NCBI GenBank assembly: GCA_023400985.1
Contig: JAEXEN010000031.1
Span: 1-18,619, forward strand
Direction: 5' to 3'
Source of the DNA: Bacillota bacterium
GTDB taxonomy: Bacteria; Bacillota; Clostridia; Christensenellales; CAG-138
Length of the DNA: 18,619 nucleotides
The notes under the pieces: generated by a model
Database searches by the model: none
What the model saw: only the letters and a program-made list of their open reading frames with translations
What the model was told of the DNA's origin: nothing
Shown here: piece after piece, positions 14,535-18,619 of the stretch
Position numbering within the stretch: the stretch's first letter is position 1
Layout of the letters: every line of letters begins with the position of its first letter
Made by a program: the position numbers and the translations under genes

Positions 14535-14558
14535 GCGGAACGGTCTGGACCGTTCCGC
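14535..14558. repeat. Extragenic palindrome, 11-bp stem
   Basis: GCGGAACGGTC and GACCGTTCCGC form a perfect 11-bp stem with a 2-nt loop. Its core GGAACGGTC-NN-GACCG recurs at 14667-14686. It looks like a REP-type extragenic palindrome. Confidence 0.65.
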
Positions 14559-14611
14559 AAAGACGAGTGGATCGGCGAACATGCATGCGGGGGCACCGTT
14601 TCTATTTATAG

Positions 14612-14632
14612 GGCGGGATGCCTCATCCCGCC
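14612..14632. repeat. Extragenic palindrome, 9-bp stem with triloop
   Basis: GGCGGGATG-CCT-CATCCCGCC is a perfect stem-loop. It is preceded by TATAGG, as the palindrome at 14667 is preceded by TGTAGG, which suggests one family of clostridial REP-like sequences. Confidence 0.6.
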
Positions 14633-14666
14633 GCGTATACCGTTGCGGCTGCGCTGTTTTGTGTAG

Positions 14667-14686
14667 GGAACGGTCTCGACCGCTCC
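14667..14686. repeat. Extragenic palindrome, diverged copy of the one at 14535
   Basis: GGAACGGTC and GACCGCTCC flank TC, with one mismatch in 9 pairs. It lies about 20 nt upstream of the methyltransferase promoter. Confidence 0.5.
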
Positions 14687-14706
14687 GCGGTTTTATGCAA
14701 TGTTGC

Positions 14707-14735
14707 TTGCCCCCTACCCTATGCGCATTTATAAT
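14707..14735 (+). promoter_or_regulatory. Probable housekeeping promoter of the methyltransferase gene
   Basis: TTGCCC (14707-14712) and TATAAT (14730-14735) are separated by 17 nt. Predicted transcription start is near 14742, about 22 nt before the ATG at 14764. Confidence 0.65.
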
Positions 14736-14763
14736 GGTACGAGAAACGCTTATGGAGGCCACC

Positions 14764-15987
14764 ATGGAACGACCTTATGTAAAAGCCGTCATTACCGAAA
14801 AGGCGGAGCGCGCCGCGCGAAACGGGCATCCGTGGGTGTACGGTGAGGAGATCACCGAGCTTGACGGAAAACCCGAAAACGGCGATATCGTGGACGTTTT
14901 GACCATAAAGGGCCGCTGGCTTGGCGCGGGATTTTATAACGACAACTCCAAAATACGCATCCGCATCATCTCCCGCAACACCAACGACCGCTTTGATGAA
15001 GCCTTTTTCGAGCGCCGTATACGCCACGCCGTCGATTACCGTATCGCGGCGATGGGTGAGGAGTTTTCCGCCTGCCGCCTCATCTTCGGTGAGGCGGATT
15101 TCTTTCCGGGTTTGACTGTGGATAAATTCAACGATATCCTTGTGACCGAGGTTCTTTCCTACGGCATGGACAAACGCAAGGATACGCTCTATCCACTGCT
15201 TATAAAGGTGCTTGCGGAGGCCGGTACCGAAGTAAACGCTATTTACGAGCGCAACGAGGATAGCTTGCGCGACAAGGAAGGCTTGAAAAGGTATAAGGGC
15301 TTTTACCGCATGGAAGGCTTATGGGACGATCTTGACGGCCATGTGGAAATATGCGAAAACGGCATTTATTACGACGTGGACTATATCAACGGCCAGAAAA
15401 CGGGTTTCTTCCTCGACCAAAAGTACAACCGCGCCGCGGCGGCAAGGCTCACCAAAGGCAAGAACGTGCTCGACTGCTGCACCCATACGGGCGCGTTCGC
15501 GCTCAACGCCGCCAAGGCGGGCGCAAAAAAAGTAACGGCGCTCGACGTTTCGCAGGATGCGCTCGACATGGCGCAAAAAAACGCTGCGCGTAACGGTTTA
15601 AGCGAAAACATGTGCTTTGTCCGCGCCGATGTGTTTGACTTTTTGACAGAGCTAACAGAGACAAAAAGCAAGGAATATGATTTCATCATACTTGACCCGC
15701 CCGCGTTCACCAAGAGCGGCGCGACCTTAAAAAACGCCTACCGCGGCTACAAGGAGATCAACCTCAAGGCCATGCGATCACTTCCGAGGGGCGGTTATCT
15801 TGCCACCTGCTCCTGCTCGCATTTCATGACGCGCGAGCTTTTCGAAAAGATGCTGACGGAGGCCGCGCTCGACGCAGGCGTACAGCTAAAGCAAATAGAG
15901 GCGCGGCAGCAAGCCCCCGATCACCCCGTGCTGTGGGGCGTGCCGGAAACGGATTATTTGAAGTTTTATCTGTTTCAGGTGACGTGA
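14764..15987 (+). CDS. RlmI-like class I SAM-dependent rRNA methyltransferase
   Basis: This encodes 407 residues. An N-terminal PUA-like domain (about 1-80; HPWVYGEEI, VDVLTIKGRWLGAGFYNDNSKIRIR) is followed by a central region. A Rossmann methyltransferase domain follows, with SAM motif I VLDCCTHTGAFALNAA (235-250), ALDVSQDAL (motif II), FIILDPPAFTKS (motif IV, about 307-318) and YLATCSCSHFM (345-355). Family members methylate C5 of a cytosine in 23S rRNA (C1962 in E. coli for RlmI); the exact target here is inferred. The frame is open upstream to 14581, but that part runs through extragenic palindromes. The ATG at 14764 has GGAGG 5 nt upstream and a good promoter, so it is the start. It is divergent from the citrate lyase operon. 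Confidence 0.93.
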   Translation: MERPYVKAVITEKAERAARNGHPWVYGEEITELDGKPENGDIVDVLTIKGRWLGAGFYNDNSKIRIRIISRNTNDRFDEAFFERRIRHAVDYRIAAMGEEFSACRLIFGEADFFPGLTVDKFNDILVTEVLSYGMDKRKDTLYPLLIKVLAEAGTEVNAIYERNEDSLRDKEGLKRYKGFYRMEGLWDDLDGHVEICENGIYYDVDYINGQKTGFFLDQKYNRAAAARLTKGKNVLDCCTHTGAFALNAAKAGAKKVTALDVSQDALDMAQKNAARNGLSENMCFVRADVFDFLTELTETKSKEYDFIILDPPAFTKSGATLKNAYRGYKEINLKAMRSLPRGGYLATCSCSHFMTRELFEKMLTEAALDAGVQLKQIEARQQAPDHPVLWGVPETDYLKFYLFQVT

Positions 15988-15994
15988 AAGCAGG

Positions 15995-16023
15995 TTTACA
16001 GGCTCGCGCTTTTCTGCTATAAT
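15995..16023 (+). promoter_or_regulatory. Strong housekeeping promoter of the TIGR04076 gene
   Basis: TTTACA (15995-16000), a 17-nt spacer and TATAAT (16018-16023) preceded by TGC, an extended -10. It begins 8 nt after the methyltransferase stop. GAACA-AA-TGTTC (16025-16036) is a 12-bp palindrome directly over the predicted start of transcription, a plausible operator. Confidence 0.8.
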
Positions 16024-16053
16024 AGAACAAATGTTCCATATGGAGGGCGGCTT

Positions 16054-16365
16054 ATGAGCAAGGTCAGGATCACGGTGCTTAGAAAAGCGTTTTACGAGGA
16101 CATGGCGGAAAAATACCTTACGGAAGGCAAGGCAGTCGGCCCCTGTCCCCTCCACGAGGAGGGCGATGCCTACGTGTACGAGGGCGGCGCGCAAATGCCC
16201 GAGGGTCTTTGCCCATGGGCGTGGATCGATATCTACCGTGGCGTCAGCGCTTTTTCCGCCGGCGCTTCGAATGCGCCGTGGAACAACAAGGGAAATCAAA
16301 CGGTTTACTGCTGCACGGACGGCATACGCCCGGTAACGTTTTTGATAGAACGAATGGAATCCTAA
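16054..16365 (+). CDS. TIGR04076 family protein
   Basis: This encodes 103 residues. It matches the uncharacterised TIGR04076 family across its length: KVRITVLRKAFYEDMAEKYL at the start, GPCPLHEEGDAYVYEG, the conserved MPEGLCPWAWIDIYRGV core, and CCTDGIRPVTFLIERME at the end. Cys residues are conserved at about 31, 68, 90 and 91, which suggests metal or redox chemistry in the family, but no reaction is established. GGAGG lies 8 nt before the ATG. It has its own promoter with a palindrome at the start site, so it may be independently regulated. It converges on psuG across a long terminator. Confidence 0.88.
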   Translation: MSKVRITVLRKAFYEDMAEKYLTEGKAVGPCPLHEEGDAYVYEGGAQMPEGLCPWAWIDIYRGVSAFSAGASNAPWNNKGNQTVYCCTDGIRPVTFLIERMES

Positions 16366-16377
16366 TATTCATATCGG

Positions 16378-16429
16378 GGTATAAAACCGAGCGGCTCGCG
16401 CAAAAGCGCAGGCCGCTCGGTTTTATACC
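16378..16429. terminator. Long bidirectional terminator between TIGR04076 gene and psuG
   Basis: GGTATAAAACCGAGCGGC (16378-16395) pairs perfectly over 18 bp with 16412-16429. The loop itself folds as GCGC-AAAA-GCGC. The A-rich and T-rich outer ends of the stem supply the U tract for both directions. It serves the stops at 16365 (plus) and 16446 (minus). Confidence 0.9.
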
Positions 16430-16445
16430 TAATTATTTTCGCTCC

Positions 16446-17354
16446 TTATATCCTCGCCGCGATCTTCGCCGCGAGCGCCACATTGCTGTACACGAGCTGG
16501 ATGTTCGCCGCAAGGCTCTTCCCCTCCGTCGCGTCCTTGATGGCGGCGAGAAGGAACGGCGTCACGTCTTTGCCATGGATGCCCCGGCGCCTCGCCTCAT
16601 CTACGGCCTCTTCGATCACGCCGTCGATATAGCTTTTATCCATGGAATACGCTTCCGGGATGGGGTTTACGATAAGCATGCCACCCGGATAATCAAGCTC
16701 GCGCTGCGCGCGCACGGCGGCGGCGATCTCCTCCGGCGTGTCGAGGCGGCGGTCGATTTTAAAGCCGGACTTTCTGGTATAGAAGGCGGGCAGTTCGTCG
16801 GTTTGATAGCCGATGACCGGAACGCCGCGCGTTTCGAGGTATTCGAGCGTCAGCCCAAGGTCCAAAATGCTCTTTGCACCCGCGCATACAACCGTAACCG
16901 GGGTTTTGCCAAGCTCCTCAAGATCGGCCGAAATATCCATGGTCGTTTCGGCGCCCCGGTGCACGCCGCCGATGCCGCCCGTGCCCATCACGGAAATACC
17001 GGCCATGGTTGCAAGCAGCATGGTGGCGGCCACGGTGGTCGCGCCGTCGCGCTTTTGCGCCACGAGCACGGGGATATCGCGGCGGCTCGCCTTGGCGATG
17101 GCCGCGCCGCCCGTGCCGAGATATGTAAGCTGTTCGTCGTTCAATCCCACGCAGAGCCTGCCGTTCAATATCGCGCAGCTGGCGGGCGTTGCCCCGTTTT
17201 CTCGCACAAGGTGCTCGCAGTTTTTCGCGGTTTCCACGTTTTGCGGGTAAGGCATGCCGTGGGAGATGATGGTACTCTCGAGCGCCACAACGGGCTTCTT
17301 GTGTTCTAAAGCCTCCCTTACCTCATCGGAAAGGAGAAGATGGCTATTCAGCAT
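16446..17354 (-). CDS. psuG: Pseudouridine-5'-phosphate glycosidase
   Basis: This encodes 302 residues (E. coli PsuG about 312). It splits pseudouridine 5'-phosphate into uracil and ribose 5-phosphate in the cytoplasm. Motifs are VVALESTIISHGMPYP (22-37), TVAATMLLATMAGISVMGTG then GIGGVHRG (107-134) and VVCAGAKSILDLGLTLEYLE (155-174). With a constant offset of 5 the residues I remember as catalytic in E. coli (Glu31, Lys93, Asp149, Lys166) fall on Glu26, Lys88, Asp144 and Lys161, all conserved; Lys161 would form the covalent adduct. The start at 17354 has AGGAGG 8 nt upstream and is preferred over an ATG 18 codons earlier. It follows psuK by 54 nt. Confidence 0.97.
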   Translation of the reverse strand: MLNSHLLLSDEVREALEHKKPVVALESTIISHGMPYPQNVETAKNCEHLVRENGATPASCAILNGRLCVGLNDEQLTYLGTGGAAIAKASRRDIPVLVAQKRDGATTVAATMLLATMAGISVMGTGGIGGVHRGAETTMDISADLEELGKTPVTVVCAGAKSILDLGLTLEYLETRGVPVIGYQTDELPAFYTRKSGFKIDRRLDTPEEIAAAVRAQRELDYPGGMLIVNPIPEAYSMDKSYIDGVIEEAVDEARRRGIHGKDVTPFLLAAIKDATEGKSLAANIQLVYSNVALAAKIAARI

Positions 17355-17408
17355 ACTGTTTTCCTCCTGAAAAAAATCTTTATCGGGCAAAGGGCAGGGC
17401 GGCCGCAT

Positions 17409-18293
17409 TTACCCGAATAGGAACTCCTTTGTAAGCGCGGGGCTGACCGCCGTTTCAGATTGCACCGTGAGCGCTCCCACGCGCGCGGCCAGGCGCGCGC
17501 AGCCTTCGGCGGAGAGTCCCGCTAAAAATCCCGCGCAGAGCGCGGCTGTGGCGGAATCCCCCGCACCGGTAGCATTTTTAGCTTTGACCGGTTTTACGCT
17601 CGCTATGCCGCGCTCGTTTTCGTCCGCATAATAGATACCGAGCGCACCGAGCGAAAGGAACACCTTCTTCACGCCCATGGCAAGAAGCGCGTCCGCCGCC
17701 CCTTCGGGTGACGTTTTGCCCGTGAGCGCCTCCGCCTCAATCAAGTTGGGCTTGATGGCGTAAAGGTAGTTTAGCGTTTCCTTGAGCCGCCCCGCCTTGG
17801 CCGCGGAGACGGAATCGGCCATCACGGGAACCTTCGCGTTTTTCGCGATAAAAAGCAGCGTTTCTTTGGGCAGATTCGCGTCGATCACGCAAAGGTCCGC
17901 GCCGTTCACCGCGTCCATGTTTACGGTTTCGGGCGTGAGCGCGGAAAAGATCTCGTCCATATCGTTGAGCGCCGCAAACATATCGCCGTTTTCGTCGCAC
18001 AAACAAAGATAAACGCCGCTGCGGCCGTTTTCCACGCGCACGGCGTTTTTTAAAGAAAGCCCTATCTCCCGCGCGGCCGCGATGTGGGCTTCACAATACG
18101 CGTCACCGCCCATGGCGCAGATGAGCTCCACGTCAAACCCCATGCGTATAAGGTTTTCGGCGATGTTCCTGCCCACGCCTCCCTCGCTCATCCTGACCCG
18201 GCCGGGGTTGGAGTCGCCAAGCACCAGCGCGCGATTTGGGAAGCCCGTTATATCTGTGGTGATGCCGCCCACAACGATTACTTTCTTTTTCAT
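17409..18293 (-). CDS. psuK: PfkB-family sugar kinase, most likely pseudouridine kinase
   Basis: This encodes 294 residues. It phosphorylates pseudouridine to the 5'-phosphate that PsuG cleaves. PfkB motifs are intact: VIVVGGITTDITG at the start, SEGGVGRNIAENLIRMGFDVELI (signature 1), AIKPNLIEAEAL, and KNATGAGDSATAALCAGFL (signature 2) with the catalytic Asp at about 246. The family alone does not fix the substrate; the assignment rests on the following psuG. There is no Shine-Dalgarno before the ATG, and an extended -10 lies only 8 nt upstream, which suggests a leaderless message. Confidence 0.92.
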   Translation of the reverse strand: MKKKVIVVGGITTDITGFPNRALVLGDSNPGRVRMSEGGVGRNIAENLIRMGFDVELICAMGGDAYCEAHIAAAREIGLSLKNAVRVENGRSGVYLCLCDENGDMFAALNDMDEIFSALTPETVNMDAVNGADLCVIDANLPKETLLFIAKNAKVPVMADSVSAAKAGRLKETLNYLYAIKPNLIEAEALTGKTSPEGAADALLAMGVKKVFLSLGALGIYYADENERGIASVKPVKAKNATGAGDSATAALCAGFLAGLSAEGCARLAARVGALTVQSETAVSPALTKEFLFG

Positions 18294-18301
18294 ACATGCG
18301 G

Positions 18302-18310
18302 ATTATACCA
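18302..18310 (-). promoter_or_regulatory. Extended -10 promoter of psuK-psuG
   Basis: TGGTATAAT on the minus strand is a perfect extended -10 (TGnTATAAT). No good -35 is found at 16-18 nt. Only 8 nt separate it from the ATG at 18293, so transcription should start at or within a nucleotide or two of the start codon. Confidence 0.6.
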
Positions 18311-18352
18311 CAGGGCGGAATAAATATGCTACAATAAAGGCGCTCCGCTTTC

Positions 18353-18377
18353 GCTCACGCGACTGCGCCGCGTGAGC
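18353..18377. repeat. Tandem hairpin unit 1
   Basis: An 11-nt arm, TGC loop, 11-nt arm: GCTCACGCGAC and GCCGCGTGAGC, one mismatch. It is followed by GCGGCGGGTCCTG. The same architecture recurs 63 nt downstream with a different but still self-complementary stem. Confidence 0.7.
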
Positions 18378-18415
18378 GAGGGGCGCTGCGGCGGGTCCTG
18401 GGCTAGCGCCCGGTC

Positions 18416-18440
18416 GCACAAGTGACTGCGTCGCTTGTGC
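18416..18440. repeat. Tandem hairpin unit 2
   Basis: GCACAAGTGAC-TGC-GTCGCTTGTGC pairs over 11 positions with one G-U. It is followed by GCGGCGGGTTTTG, matching the sequence after unit 1. A small GGGC-TAGC-GCCC hairpin (18400-18411) lies between the units. Confidence 0.7.
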
Positions 18441-18456
18441 AAGGATCGCCTGCGGC

Positions 18457-18619
18457 GGGTTTTGCACATTCGCCTGTCGCGCTTCGGCGCTCCCGGGCGG
18501 CGGATGCGAAAGGAACGAAAAGCTCCGCTTTTCATCCGTTTCGGCGCACGCAAGGCCGTAGGCCTTGGCCCAAAGGGCTCCGGCTTTGCCGGACGCGCAT
18601 GTCGCCGAAGCCGGAATAA
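18457..18619 (+). repeat. Dispersed structured repeat, copy 2 (runs to the window edge)
   Basis: 163 nt matching 14334-14495. The same hairpins are present: GCGC-TTCG-GCGC (18479-18490), AAAAGC-TCC-GCTTTT (18518-18532), CAAGGCC-GTA-GGCCTTG (18551-18567) and TCCGGC-TTT-GCCGGA (18579-18593). The right end may continue past the window. It lies upstream of psuK, beyond the tandem hairpin units. Confidence 0.85.

Noticed and set aside
14222..14596. Minus-strand reading frames of 118-124 codons sharing RIRRPGAPKRDRRMCKT with a frame at 18329-18553
   Set aside because: The shared peptide follows from the shared nucleotide repeat. Indels of 1-2 nt elsewhere in the repeat and compensatory stem changes fit a noncoding element, not a protein.
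14581..14763. 61-codon N-terminal extension of the rRNA methyltransferase
   Set aside because: The extension runs through two extragenic palindromes and the promoter; a ribosome binding site and the family's usual N-terminus both point to 14764.
16209..17309. 366-codon plus-strand reading frame
   Set aside because: It is antisense to psuG and runs through the bidirectional terminator; psuG has full motif conservation and a ribosome binding site.
1..18619. CRISPR array, tRNA, rRNA, phage or insertion-sequence transposase genes
   Set aside because: No regularly spaced identical repeats, no cloverleaf or rRNA-like sequence, and no transposase, integrase or phage protein motifs were seen on either strand.

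Overview
The window reads as chromosomal DNA of an anaerobic, low-to-mid GC Firmicute of the Clostridia (Christensenellales/Oscillospirales-like). The basis is strong AGGAGG-type ribosome binding sites, DUF6034-like lipoproteins, a TIGR04076 protein, a clostridial-style citrate lyase operon with fused CitX-CitG, and psuK-psuG. This is a judgement from gene content; no rRNA or tRNA is present to place it. The left half (about 1-9190) is visibly more AT-rich than the right half (about 9191-18619).

Left part. At the left edge is the start of a minus-strand membrane protein, probably an ABC-2 type permease. To its right lies a minus-strand operon: OmpR-type response regulator, sensor kinase (1-nt gap), and a DUF6034-like lipoprotein, closed by a terminator near 253-300. 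A second, diverged lipoprotein of the same kind (4170-5519) sits downstream of a secreted peptidoglycan-binding-domain protein (5576-6118). A divergent gene at 6460-6855 encodes another small secreted protein. Right of it, an ECF sigma factor and a membrane-anchored probable anti-sigma protein form a two-gene operon (8310-6921).

The most interesting signal is a shared promoter-like motif, TTATrAmAs followed after 26-27 nt by GTGTCtATAT. It occurs three times: before the sigma gene, before the peptidoglycan-binding gene and before the divergent secreted gene. The last two are arranged almost symmetrically about position 6365. This suggests an autoregulated ECF regulon controlling a small set of exported envelope proteins. 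The peptidoglycan-binding gene has a long structured leader with a five-codon ORF.

Middle and right. After a 60-residue orphan gene and a small region with a possible broken Xre-type regulator comes the minus-strand operon citD-citE-citF-citC-citXG (14155-9191). It holds the three citrate lyase subunits plus every factor needed to make and acetylate the prosthetic group, but no citrate transporter or oxaloacetate decarboxylase is visible. Divergent from it are an RlmI-like rRNA methyltransferase and a TIGR04076 protein. These converge, across a long bidirectional terminator, on the minus-strand pseudouridine catabolism pair psuK-psuG.

Two intergenic regions (about 14220-14700 and 18340-18619) are packed with GC-rich hairpins. 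They share a roughly 163-nt element, about 89% identical by hand alignment. One of its stems differs between copies by a compensatory base-pair swap, which argues for a conserved fold rather than a protein.
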